Assembly: GCA_900323505.1 (NCBI GenBank)
Contig: OOIN01000030.1
Coordinates: forward strand, 496,001-560,000
DNA: 64,000 nt
Reading direction: 5' to 3'
Source: Ustilago trichophora
Lineage: Eukaryota; Basidiomycota; Ustilaginomycetes; Ustilaginales; Ustilaginaceae
The notes under the pieces: model-generated
What the model saw: only the letters and a program-made list of their open reading frames with translations
Database searches by the model: none
What the model was told of the DNA's origin: nothing
Shown here: piece by piece, positions 30,716 to 39,586 of the stretch
How positions within the stretch are numbered: position 1 is the first letter of the stretch
How the letters are laid out: each line of letters opens with the position of its first letter
Position numbers and translations under genes: made by a program

Positions 30716-31348
30716 TCAAAGGTTTCTGACCTGTCTGAAAACGTCGTACGACGTCAGTGCCTGTCCAGGCCATTCCAAACGAAGTCGATTTTCTACGGTA
30801 CGCATTCTATCCACGACACCATGGACACCGGAAGTCTTGACATAGCCCAAAAGCTCGAACGAGGGGTCAAAGCCAGGAATGGGACGGCGCAATGCGAGAA
30901 TGCCAAAATATTTTTGGCCATCGTCTTGAAAGGTGTCGTGAACAGCAAAGGCAAGTCGCATCTCGTAGCGATCTTGGTCTTCTCCGAGCCGAATGAAGTG
31001 TTTATGAGTGGCATAGCGGCGAATCTGATCCTCCAGCGTTGCGACCGGAATAGGTTCTCTGAGTGCTGGATTTACGCGAGCCAAGGGGAGATCGTAGCGG
31101 TTTTGCAGGTGCCATTGTAGACGAAGAGATGAGGTTTCGTATTGGTCACGAGAGTCGAGTGCTTCAATCCTGAACGGCTGATGTCTGCTTGTCATTACAT
31201 CAGGTAGTGAAGGAGGTGGTGACGGAGGTGGCGAGTCCGGTGCGAGCGGCTGGACTCTTGTAGTGCTTCCACGGACAGCTATGACGCCCTGCAGCATCAT
31301 CAGTAGCATCAAGGAAGGAAGTACGAACAGTATTGAGTAACGTCGCAT
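30716..31348 (-). CDS. secreted array-family effector candidate (210 aa), pair member 1
   Basis: The frame is open to 31516; the Met at 31348 starts the signal peptide MRRYSILFVLPSLMLLMMLQ then GVIA. A Pro-rich linker with SPPPSPPPSLP precedes the core: HFIRLG, LAFAV, YFGILAL, LLGYVKTSG and GQALTSYDV. Strongly similar to the gene at 32.5-33.1 kb, with QKYFxIL and GQALTSYDV identical. No cysteine. A GAGTATAAC box lies about 100 nt upstream (31447-31455). Function unknown. Confidence 0.84.
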   Translation of the reverse strand: MRRYSILFVLPSLMLLMMLQGVIAVRGSTTRVQPLAPDSPPPSPPPSLPDVMTSRHQPFRIEALDSRDQYETSSLRLQWHLQNRYDLPLARVNPALREPIPVATLEDQIRRYATHKHFIRLGEDQDRYEMRLAFAVHDTFQDDGQKYFGILALRRPIPGFDPSFELLGYVKTSGVHGVVDRMRTVENRLRLEWPGQALTSYDVFRQVRNL

Positions 31349-31446
31349 TCTCGATTGCTTGCAGATTTTCAATGACCAGAAGTGCGAGTCGGTAAAGGCA
31401 GCATTGACAATTTGTGGAACCTTTGAACTTTTCCGGAAGAAGAGCG

Positions 31447-31455
31447 TTATACTCT
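31447..31455 (-). promoter_or_regulatory. TATA-like box GAGTATAAC
   Basis: About 100 nt upstream of the start codon at 31348. Its presence within the longer open frame argues against translation from 31516. Confidence 0.45.
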
Positions 31456-31516
31456 CAAGAGCGTCCTCCAAAACATTTTTCTCTGAAGTTATCCCTCTTT
31501 CAGAACGGAATTGCAT

Positions 31517-32492
31517 TTGCTGAGCGAGGGAAGTTCAGATTTGCAGTCAAACGGGCTGGGCACTGACTTGATCCTGGGACATCTAATCCAGCGATACTGC
31601 AGGTGGTCTCTCAGGGACAGAAGGACTTCATCTCGGGCTCACAACATGCTCTCCGAGGCCCACATACACAAAGCCAAACTATCACTCGGGATTAGCTTCA
31701 TGATCTTTCAGCCGCTCCACTCTCCTGAACGGTACAGTTTTGGCGGCAAACAATCTGAAGTAGATGCAGAGAAATGCAGCTTGGGAAATTTTGCGATCCA
31801 TTTATCGCATCGGAAGTGCCCTTTGGCTCCTATGGTTCGCAAGGAGGGCAGCTCACGTCACCTTCATGTGTGAGCACACGTCAAAGTGAAGTGAGACGAG
31901 TCGCCGAGAGGCTCACTTTGGATGCACCACCTGCGTGGTCCCTCCAAAGAGGAAAACCCAGGTGGGGCAAGATCCAGTAGTTGCATCAAAGAGCGTGTCT
32001 TGCATGAAGTGGGTGGCGGAGTCACATTGCACAGCGGTAGGCCACGAAAATTTTCCTTTGAAACAATCTGTGCACATTTGCGCCACCTGTGAGCATCGGT
32101 AGGCATACAAAAGGGTGTATACTTATCAATTCGCTCGAGCCTTTGCTGGATGGTCACAAGGTCGGCTGTAGCAGCTTGCTTGAACGATCTCTTGGGTCGC
32201 GTTTGCTCACCGTTAGCAAAGGATTTTCGGACTAGGCAGCAAGCATGGCCAAAGCCCAATGAAGCTCAGAGCAGATTCTTGTCCAGTTAGATCTCCCATC
32301 TAGCTAACAAAGCAAGAAGTTGATAAGACACGGGCACGGCAACAATCATGGAATAGAAGGACAGGACCAGAAGGCCAAATTTCAATGGCTACGAACTGGA
32401 GAGAGACGGCAGCATGGAAAGAAGCACAAGCGAAAGCAGCGAGTCTGGGAAGGCAAATTCAAGCTTACTTTTGTGAGATTGCTGACATAGTA
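31517..32492. other. about 1 kb without a recognisable gene
   Basis: Separates two duplicate effectors. A 131-codon minus-strand frame (31864-32259) has no signal peptide or known domain. No match to the mobile elements of the window. Confidence 0.4.
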
Positions 32493-33107
32493 TTACAATC
32501 GGCGGAACAAGCTTAGCACATCATAAGATGTAAGAGCCTGTCCAGGTTCTACTGCCAAGGGATTTGCTCGAAGATTTTGCATCTTCGCTTCGATACCTGA
32601 CACACCTGATGCCTTGACAAATGCATGCACGGTGAGCAAAGGCCTCATAAGGTCGGCTTGTGGATGGAACGAAAGGATCGCAAAGTACTTCTGACCGACA
32701 TCCTGGTAGGTTCCATCGATAGCAAAGGCAAGAAGCCTGTGATGACTGAGCTCTGGTTCACCACCTAGCCAGACGAAGTTCTTTTTCTTGGCATGTTTCC
32801 GTATTTGCTCCTCTAGCTCGTGCAGCGCGATAGGCGAGTCAGAGGGTAGGCGTCGGCTTGTCTCTATACGTGCGAGGGGAAGGTTGTATGTTCTTCGTAG
32901 GTGCGGTTGAAGAAGGTCCGAATACCTGCTGTGGTATTCCGTGTCTATGTTGAACGGCCATTCCATTACCTCGGGAAGCTTCAGAGGTTCAGAGGGCGAG
33001 ATTGGGTGGACCCGCGCACGATTCCGTCGGGCTGCAAGGGTTCCTGGTAATGTCGTCACTCGTAGGACAAGTGTGAAGATGAAAATAGTTGTCACGAATT
33101 GGCGCAT
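32493..33107 (-). CDS. secreted array-family effector candidate (204 aa), pair member 2
   Basis: Signal peptide MRQFVTTIFIFTLVLRVTTL then PGTLA. The core reads NFVWLGG, LAFAI, YFAILSF, VHAFVKASG and GQALTSYDV. Its closest relative in the window is the gene at 30.7-31.3 kb, which has the same order and spacing; the two differ most in the first half after the signal peptide. No cysteine in the protein. A CAAGATATAAGT box is about 65 nt upstream (33168-33179). Function unknown. Confidence 0.84.
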   Translation of the reverse strand: MRQFVTTIFIFTLVLRVTTLPGTLAARRNRARVHPISPSEPLKLPEVMEWPFNIDTEYHSRYSDLLQPHLRRTYNLPLARIETSRRLPSDSPIALHELEEQIRKHAKKKNFVWLGGEPELSHHRLLAFAIDGTYQDVGQKYFAILSFHPQADLMRPLLTVHAFVKASGVSGIEAKMQNLRANPLAVEPGQALTSYDVLSLFRRL

Positions 33108-33167
33108 CTTGTCGTGCTTCGAGCGGTCCTAACTCTCCCTCCTGAGACGAGTTGGGAGAGATTGCCG

Positions 33168-33179
33168 TACTTATATCTT
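33168..33179 (-). promoter_or_regulatory. TATA-like box GATATAAG
   Basis: About 65 nt upstream of the start codon at 33107 on the coding strand. Confidence 0.5.
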
Positions 33180-33879
33180 GCCAATACAGCCCTGCCAGCT
33201 AATACTGTCCGCATCTACCTCGCCCGCGATTTTAGTTGCTGCACAGCTTGGAATTTCCACCCTGTACGAACCACAGACTCCAACTGTGAAGTATCCTAAC
33301 ATCCAGTACAAACGACTGCATGACGACATGAGTCGCTGCACAACGGCTGCAGCGCCCACTACCAACACAAGTGGGATCGGCCGGAACGATCGTTTGCCAA
33401 GAACAACGATCTAAAGCCCACGGCACGGCAGACAAGCACTACTGAATAGCTTGATGAGGATGGCTTCCACCCATTAGTCCATCAGTTCAGAAAAGAAAGC
33501 TTCACAGTCCTGTGTTGGCGGGTTCTGACGATGACCAGATCATGCATTTGCATTGTGCAACGTTTTGCTGCGGCTCGGTCGTGGGAGAGATCAGTGCAGT
33601 GAATGGTCGATACGTGAAAGCTATCCACAGACGTTCCACAACATGGCTTGCTAGGAAACCCATCCTGACTTGAATGGAGTATGCTTCAAATCTCATTCGC
33701 CTAGCGAGTAGAAGGGGGATCAAGTAGCATTACTTCAGCTATTCTTAACGACGGCCAAATCGATGCACATCGATGAAAAAGCCACCGTGAGATCAGAGGT
33801 GATGTCTTGGTGGCCAGAGGCCATGCATTTAATCCTCTTGGGCGTGTCGTGTCGCTGAACGAACAGGACTCAGTGAACA
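33180..33879. other. intergenic, nothing recognised
   Basis: About 700 bp with only short unsupported frames. Confidence 0.4.
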
Positions 33880-34488
33880 CTACATAAACCTGATCGCATC
33901 AAAGGCCTCTCGGGCACTGAAAACCTTTCCCGTTATCCTATCGAGTATTCCGGGCTGAGGTCGATGCAGCACGTACTCCAGGAAAGGAACATTGGATGCC
34001 TCTGCAAAGCCATGGAGCTCCACCCAAGGGTTTCGCCAGTTACCATTATGTCTCAGCGAAATCAGAGCAAACTTGCGCTCCGTACTCCCTGGTACGGGCG
34101 GCAGCACCATAGCTAGATCCATTCCGTGTCTTCCCATTCCATGGGTTCCAAGCTGTATGAAGCGTTTCGAGTTACCGTCTTGCCTGATGAGCTCTTCTAG
34201 CTCTTGTGTTGCCATGTCGATCTCTGCCGGACGCCGCACATGGGCTCCATTGTGGGGATAGCGGCTCCTGAGGAGTGACTCCAGCTGTGGAGGAATAGTC
34301 GATCTTGGTTCGAACCGAACATCAAATGGTTGGTCGCTGTAGGAAATGTGAGGGGGAGGAAGCATCATTGGAGCAGGTAGGGGCTCAGGCACCACCTTAG
34401 TTTTTCGAGTAAAAATGGCAAGAATCGAGGGGAGGGAGGAGATCGCCAGCAAGGTCATAACAAAAGGCGAAAGCTGGTTGACCCTCAT
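33880..34488 (-). CDS. secreted array-family effector candidate (202 aa)
   Basis: Signal peptide MRVNQLSPFVMTLLAISSLP then SILA. A short Pro-rich linker (PEPLPAPMMLPPP) leads to the core RFIQLG, LAMVL, KFALISL and LHGFAEASN, and the final helix after GKVFSAREAFDAI. Closest to the 30.7/32.5-kb pair and the 22.3-kb member in the fourth motif. No cysteine. A TATATAC box sits about 100 nt upstream (34587-34594). Function unknown. Confidence 0.82.
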   Translation of the reverse strand: MRVNQLSPFVMTLLAISSLPSILAIFTRKTKVVPEPLPAPMMLPPPHISYSDQPFDVRFEPRSTIPPQLESLLRSRYPHNGAHVRRPAEIDMATQELEELIRQDGNSKRFIQLGTHGMGRHGMDLAMVLPPVPGSTERKFALISLRHNGNWRNPWVELHGFAEASNVPFLEYVLHRPQPGILDRITGKVFSAREAFDAIRFM

Positions 34489-34594
34489 CGTGGCAGCGGT
34501 TGTCGGTTTGAGGCTGCGCTAGTCAATGAAAGTGCAAAGAGCTGGAAGGGTGGAGACCGAGCGAAGAAGATGCTTTCTTGAATGCACTATATAC

Positions 34595-35782
34595 TTTTTG
34601 GAGGTGCCACATCGAAAGAAACAGTTCCAAGGCGGGGGCACATGACGCACAGATAGCACTTTGATAAGCAGGCAACACATAAGGAAGGTGGCGCAAACAT
34701 GGGCATCTTAACAATGAGCACTGCTTCGTATATCTGGGCGAATGCCAGCAGGTCGATGAACTCCTTTTGTTCCGTATGCCTGGCGTCGATTCAGGATGAA
34801 CGATGGGTTGACAGCAGCCCGCTCTTTCCAGCGTGGGTGCCCTCCAAAGAGATTCTCATCTTAGCCTGTCAGAAGGCATCGACGCTTTGGCAAGAACCAG
34901 AACAAAGGCCTCGAGATGGCACGTCTTTTCTAAGTTGGATCCCACTTGCAAATGCCGCAACTTTTGAGCTCAGGCCACTTTACGAACGTTGCTCACTGAC
35001 TTTTCAAGGTGACTGTGTAAAGTAAGCTTGTCTTTGGCCACAGTAAAACGGGAGTCTCACATTGATGAAGTCGCTATGCAGCTACTTCCCTTGCACTGTA
35101 CTGTATCAAGCCCACCAAGGGTTGTCAAGCGAAACAAAACATTCCCGTCAGTCGCCACATTAAGCTGCAGAAAGGTCGGACAACTACGCCAAAGGAGGAG
35201 GCTAAGTTGTAGCACTGTGGTGCAAATATTGAGATTTTGTGGCTTCATTTGTGCATGAGCAGTGCTCCTCACAAGGAAAGACTTGGCTCGGCTTTTCCAT
35301 TTTGTCGGCGTGCCGTTGGTTTTTTTTATTTTTTTTTATTTTTTTTATTATTATTTGTTTTTTTTTTTGGAAGTGCAGTACCTGACGATCCATCTTTGAC
35401 AGCGCAACTGGTCAAGAAATGGCTTTCATCTCGGCTCTTCCGACTGTCAGATCTGATCTCGCAGCTACTCAAACAACCTTGACATCTCAACTGAAGAGCA
35501 ATACAATCTTCAGCATCTGCTCGAGGAATTTCGTTTCGAGATTGTTCCAACATATAGACAGCTCGCTGCAGAGGAGACGCGTGTTGCCTCTTTCCAGTGT
35601 AAAACTTCGAATCACCCAACCCACTTGGCTCGACACGTATGCAATACAGGACTACCAGTAATGCACATGAGTTCGGTTCATGCAGTACTGACCATCAATT
35701 TACACGAGCGAGCAGCGCCTCTGACACTCGCAGCTGTACTAACGGCAGCACTGGAAGATGTACGGAAGAATGGGGTCTAAGC
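34595..35782. other. 1.2 kb without a recognisable gene; T-rich tract
   Basis: No supported gene. A low-complexity T-rich stretch (about 35318-35370, blocks of T separated by single A or G) may be the decayed tail of a retroposed sequence or plain simple sequence. The flanking short open frames are not convincing. Confidence 0.45.
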
Positions 35783-36075
35783 GTCACTTGCTGGATCAAT
35801 GTGTGATGTCTGGATTGCAGCTGAGGCCTGTGGCGAGACCTGAGAGCTCTATGAGGTTCTCTGCCCGAGGGAGACGGACTGTATGAGCGCACGGGCAAGC
35901 AACATAAGGGAGGGAATACAGGAAGATGAATTTTGTGCGCTAGGTGATGACCAACCTAGCGCCGTTACGAAAGATGAGGGAAGAAGAGAAGAGATCTGGA
36001 TACATGAAGAGCGAGCTTTTGAAGGTGGCAAGCAAGCCCCACTTTGCCCAGATGCTCTCGGCCTGTATGCACTCC
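35783..36075 (-). mobile_element. terminal remnant of YR retroelement family 1 (most diverged)
   Basis: Order B, spacer, A on the plus strand, as at the outer end of YR element 1. Landmarks retained: TGAGGCCTGTGGCGAGACCTGAGAG (B), GAGCGCACGGGCAAGCAACATAAGGGAGGG (spacer), GCGCTAGGTGATGACCAACCTAGCG (palindrome) and TTTGCCCAGATGCTCTCGGCC (A). Boundaries approximate, many substitutions, no ORF. Confidence 0.7.
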
Positions 36076-36182
36076 TGATTGCAAGCCTGAATGCACGAGT
36101 ACGTGGGCTTACCAACTCAAGCGAGCTCAAAAATCGGAGTGCAAAGGCTTGATCAGGATACCTAGCTCTGTACAGGACCACA

Positions 36183-36815
36183 TCATGCACCTTGATGAGC
36201 AAGCCTCACGATTCGGTTAAGCTCGGGCATCAGATGCGATGCTGGTAGCACCTTTCTTCCACGAATGTTTGTTGCAAAGTCAGGAGCACCTCTCTCCTCT
36301 TCCCAGATCCCAGACATCCTATTAGAAAGGTTTGGATCACCCTCCACTTCGACAAAGTGGTGGTACCACATTGTACTGAGATGTCCACCTGGGCCGTGCC
36401 CACTGGGCGGAACAAGAGACATGATTGCAAACGTTTTCCTTCCTCCGACTTCGGCGATGGTTTCCGGTCTAATATGCATGGCAACGCCAAGGGATTCAGG
36501 CCCATAGTTACCGGGTCCCAGATTGACAAAACGAGGTAGCGATTTCGAGGAGCGGATCTCGTGCGTCAAAGCTTGACCCGTGAGCGGCATACCGTTTACT
36601 CGAGTGATGATGGGGTCTCGTACTCCCATGTTCACAAGACTAGTGGCGAAATTGTCATCCAGGTTGTTCAGATTACCGGCGTTCTGGTGCTCAATGTTAA
36701 GAGGGTCGATGAAGTAAGGCATATTCGCCCCCTCTACGGAGGCAGGAAGGAGCGTGAAGACGCTGAGAAGGAGAGACAGAGTGGCAGTGTAGAAATATGG
36801 CGTTTGGAAGTGCAT
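36183..36815 (-). CDS. secreted array-family effector candidate (210 aa)
   Basis: The frame is open to 36938; the Met at 36815 starts the signal peptide MHFQTPYFYTATLSLLLSVF then TLLPASVEG. The core reads RFVNLGPG, VAMHI, TFAIMSL and YHHFVEVEG, and the C-terminal helix follows GRKVLPASHLMPELNRI. A broken close paralogue lies at 37.5 kb. No cysteine. A GCATAAAAAGC box is about 111 nt upstream (36926-36936). Function unknown. Confidence 0.82.
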   Translation of the reverse strand: MHFQTPYFYTATLSLLLSVFTLLPASVEGANMPYFIDPLNIEHQNAGNLNNLDDNFATSLVNMGVRDPIITRVNGMPLTGQALTHEIRSSKSLPRFVNLGPGNYGPESLGVAMHIRPETIAEVGGRKTFAIMSLVPPSGHGPGGHLSTMWYHHFVEVEGDPNLSNRMSGIWEEERGAPDFATNIRGRKVLPASHLMPELNRIVRLAHQGA

Positions 36816-36925
36816 GGTAGCTGATGGTGGTTGGAGTGTATTTTGTGTGCGTCTGTGTAGAGATAAAAGTAGTGCAATAAGCCTAAGCTGATGGTATTGA
36901 AGACTTTCTGAGCAGACAAGGCCTC

Positions 36926-36936
36926 GCTTTTTATGC
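36926..36936 (-). promoter_or_regulatory. TATA-like box GCATAAAAAGC
   Basis: About 111 nt upstream of the start codon at 36815; same core as upstream of the 19.7- and 43.2-kb genes. Confidence 0.45.
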
Positions 36937-37478
36937 ATACACAGATGCGCAAACCTCGTTCAATACAATCGTACCGCTCGACAAAGAGGCACCAAAGGAT
37001 CGACTGACACTTATTGAAGCAGACGATGGGTTCGCGGAAATTTTGGTAATGGTTGATGTGTCAGCCGTTACCACTCACTGTCGCTCAACTGCTGCTTAAA
37101 TAATATTCCCACGCATGTAGACAGTTTCAAGATCGTATCCCTCAACCGCTCGATTTGAGCCTTTTTCGCTGTTCACACAGGATTCACAATTCCGTCTCAA
37201 GACTTCACACGGGGAGGCCGCAACCTCTCCCAAGTGTTGATTCACCGCTCAGACTGATGCATCAATCGAGGTCACGTTGTCCTCAAGCATTGCTATTGAC
37301 GAAACACTTGAAAATGACCTGTACAGCAGAGCGGATAGTATAGAAACGCAGCTTGATAGCAGGATTGGTATCGTGGATGATTTCAATGTGCTAAATCTCA
37401 GAGAAAAGCTTTCAAGATGTGCCACAGTGAATTGGAAAGCAACACGCGACGAAACATTCGGCTCAGTGTCTCACTAGC
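36937..37478. other. intergenic, nothing recognised
   Basis: About 540 bp between the promoter of the 36.2-kb effector and the effector fragment. Short unsupported frames only. Confidence 0.4.
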
Positions 37479-37660
37479 TTACACACCATGTCGAACAACG
37501 TATCCAATGCGGTTGAGCTCAGATGGAAGATCCTGGGCAGAGAGCACCTTCCTCCCTTGATCCCATGCATCCAAGTCCCGCCTTTCAGCCTGCCGAATTG
37601 TGCTCATCTTCTGATCTATGTCCGAAGCACCTTGTACTGTCACGTAATAATGATGATAGC
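37479..37660 (-). pseudogene. C-terminal fragment of an array-family effector
   Basis: Minus-strand frame ending at a stop at 37479. It encodes GYHHYYVTVQG, then a charged helix and GRKVLSAQDLPSELNRI, clearly paralogous to YHHFVEVEG...GRKVLPASHLMPELNRI of the gene at 36.2-36.8 kb. Upstream the frame runs into a truncated LTR (37661-37784), and 70 bp further on YR element 2 begins. The 5' two-thirds of the gene, including any signal peptide, are gone. Confidence 0.8.
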
Positions 37661-37784
37661 CGGGACACTGCAGATAGGGCGTGGACCCTATCCTCCTCAT
37701 CGGGTACCGGGCATATCCGGCATGCCGGTACCTTGTATGCTAGATCAGCCTGATCGAGCCGATACAGCACACAAGCCTCCAACA
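37661..37784 (+). mobile_element. truncated solo LTR
   Basis: The right-hand 124 bp of the TGTTGG LTR family, from CGGGACACTGCAGATAGGGCG to CCAACA, closest to copy 3. The left 190 bp are missing, so the junction with the effector fragment is a deletion or rearrangement point. Confidence 0.82.
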
Positions 37785-37856
37785 CAAATTGCATCACAAC
37801 CCACCGGATTCCAACTTCGAATGCAGATTTTTCACCAAACTCATCAAACGTGAATG

Positions 37857-38040
37857 GTCTGTCTCGCGCGGGTGAGCTGCGAGACAGCGTCTGTTGAGCG
37901 AGTGGGGGTAGCAGCAAAACCTCACTTGCTTCTTCCTTCATCTCTCCTCACTGCGCTTGTTTTGCTGTGCTCACCCCTAGCTCGCTCGTCGTTTTGCCCC
38001 TCCCTGCCGAGCTTCTTCTGGGGAGGTTGCCGCCTGTCGC
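37857..38040 (+). repeat. YR element 2, terminal repeat A1
   Basis: Begins GTCTGTCTCGCGCGGGTGAG and contains GCGTCTGTTGAGCGAGTGGG and a CT-rich stretch. The same sequence with scattered changes is at 44209-44425 (plus) and 1862-1675 (minus). Inner border approximate. Confidence 0.75.
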
Positions 38041-38068
38041 TGTGCGCCGCTTCCCCAGACCACTTAGC

Positions 38069-39586
38069 ATGGATACAATGCCAGCCATTCCCGCTTCTCG
38101 CACTCGCAGATGCTCTGCCTGCTCTCAGACCCAGCCTCTTGACCAGTTTGTGTCTCGCCGCCAGTCTGGTGGTCTCACAAAGCAATGCCTGTCATGCCGC
38201 ACACGTGCAGACAGCACTCGCGGCCACAGTTACAGGAGCAACCGGCGCAATTCCGGCTCCTCACTTGCCACGTCGGTCAGTCCGCTGGCTCCTCAGCGTG
38301 AACAGACTGACACCACTCGCGCTTTCAACAACCAGCTTGCTGGAGCTCACTGCTTAATCGACGCAACTAGCCGCCCAGTCCTCCTCCAACCGAGCATACC
38401 AACCACCCTTACACCAGATTTTGCATCTTCCTCCATGCTGCCTGCCCAGCCTACCTCTCTTCGTCACCCCTCAGCACCTCAGCCATCAACTGCTCGCCCT
38501 CCTCCGTCTGCCAGTTTCCCCACCCAGGTTCCGTCGCAGAATCAGTTTGTCACCCACGCCATTTTGGAAGACCGCTTCAATGCCCTCTCTGCGGCAGTCA
38601 CCAGCTCCGTCAATGGTGCTCTGTCTTCTGTCCGAACACAGATGGGTGCCATCGAGGCCTCGCTGTCTCGTCTCAGCGCATTACAGAGTGCTCCCCAACC
38701 CCCTGCCCCGCACACTACCTTCCCTATGCAGTCGGTTGCCCAGCAAACCGAGCCTGCAGCCACCACCACCCCAGGTACGCTACCTATGGCTTCACAACTC
38801 CCCAACACCACGCCTCTCCCTGCTGCAACGGCTGCTGCCAGTGTCCCGTCTGCTCCCTTTGCTATCCCAGGTGAGTCTGCAGCTCCTCGCCTCTTCCCCT
38901 GGGTTCCAGCCGACCTCGCCGATGCTGTCTACGAGGATCGCCTCCTGCCGCTCGACTTGGGCAAGCTTCGTGACCCCTCCAACCACTCCAGCGCCGTCCC
39001 CAACACCACTGTCACTGTCGAAGGTGTCGAGCTCTCAGTGGCCAAAAAGGACACCACAGCCGGAGTAAAAGCCTTCATCAAAAGCATGCCTGATGTTCTG
39101 AGCTTCACACAGGCGTGGGTAGTCTACATGACCCTGCGTGCTGCTGCCAGCTCAGAGCCAGCCCTTGGCCCTGCGTTGGCTGAGTTCCTGATCGAGATTA
39201 TCGAGCTTGATCGCACCCATTTCTGGGACAATGTGGCAGACTATATCCTTGTGGTCTGCCAGAAGCGATTTGGACACGCTCAGGCAGCCACTTGGGCTCT
39301 GCAAGACCAGGAAGTCTTTAACAAGAAGCTCACATTTGCACCACTAAAGCGTGACCGCCAGGCGTCCTCGCAGCAGAAGTCCAGGCCGACGGCTGCAGCC
39401 TCCACTTCCTTTGCCGCACCCTGCCTTCGCTGGAACCATGTTGTTTGTACCAACGCCGCCAACTGCCGATATGCACATGTCTGCCTAACCTGCAGAGGTA
39501 GTCACCGTGCTAAATCCTGCCCTACTGCTACCCAGCTCCCATCTGTTCCTTCTAAACCTGATGGGAAAGCGGGTGGCACCGCCTAG
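38069..39586 (+). CDS. ORF1 (Gag-like) of YR element 2 (505 aa)
   Basis: First ATG of the frame is at 38069. N-terminal CxxC...CxxC knuckle (CSACSQTQPLDQF, CLSCR), then a long Ser/Pro/Ala-rich linker with a coiled segment (RFNALSAAVTSSVNGALSSV). A conserved block follows (FPWVPADLADAVYEDRLLPL), and at the end CLRWNHVVCTNAANCRYAH, a canonical CX7CX5CX3H finger, followed by CLTCRGSHRAKSC. Probable RNA-binding nucleocapsid. The stop TAG is immediately followed by the ATG of ORF2 (TAGATG), which would suit termination-reinitiation. Confidence 0.83.
   Translation: MDTMPAIPASRTRRCSACSQTQPLDQFVSRRQSGGLTKQCLSCRTRADSTRGHSYRSNRRNSGSSLATSVSPLAPQREQTDTTRAFNNQLAGAHCLIDATSRPVLLQPSIPTTLTPDFASSSMLPAQPTSLRHPSAPQPSTARPPPSASFPTQVPSQNQFVTHAILEDRFNALSAAVTSSVNGALSSVRTQMGAIEASLSRLSALQSAPQPPAPHTTFPMQSVAQQTEPAATTTPGTLPMASQLPNTTPLPAATAAASVPSAPFAIPGESAAPRLFPWVPADLADAVYEDRLLPLDLGKLRDPSNHSSAVPNTTVTVEGVELSVAKKDTTAGVKAFIKSMPDVLSFTQAWVVYMTLRAAASSEPALGPALAEFLIEIIELDRTHFWDNVADYILVVCQKRFGHAQAATWALQDQEVFNKKLTFAPLKRDRQASSQQKSRPTAAASTSFAAPCLRWNHVVCTNAANCRYAHVCLTCRGSHRAKSCPTATQLPSVPSKPDGKAGGTA

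Noticed and set aside
31864..32259. 131-codon minus-strand frame between duplicate effectors
   Set aside because: No recognisable family or signal peptide; it could be a relic, but nothing supports a call.
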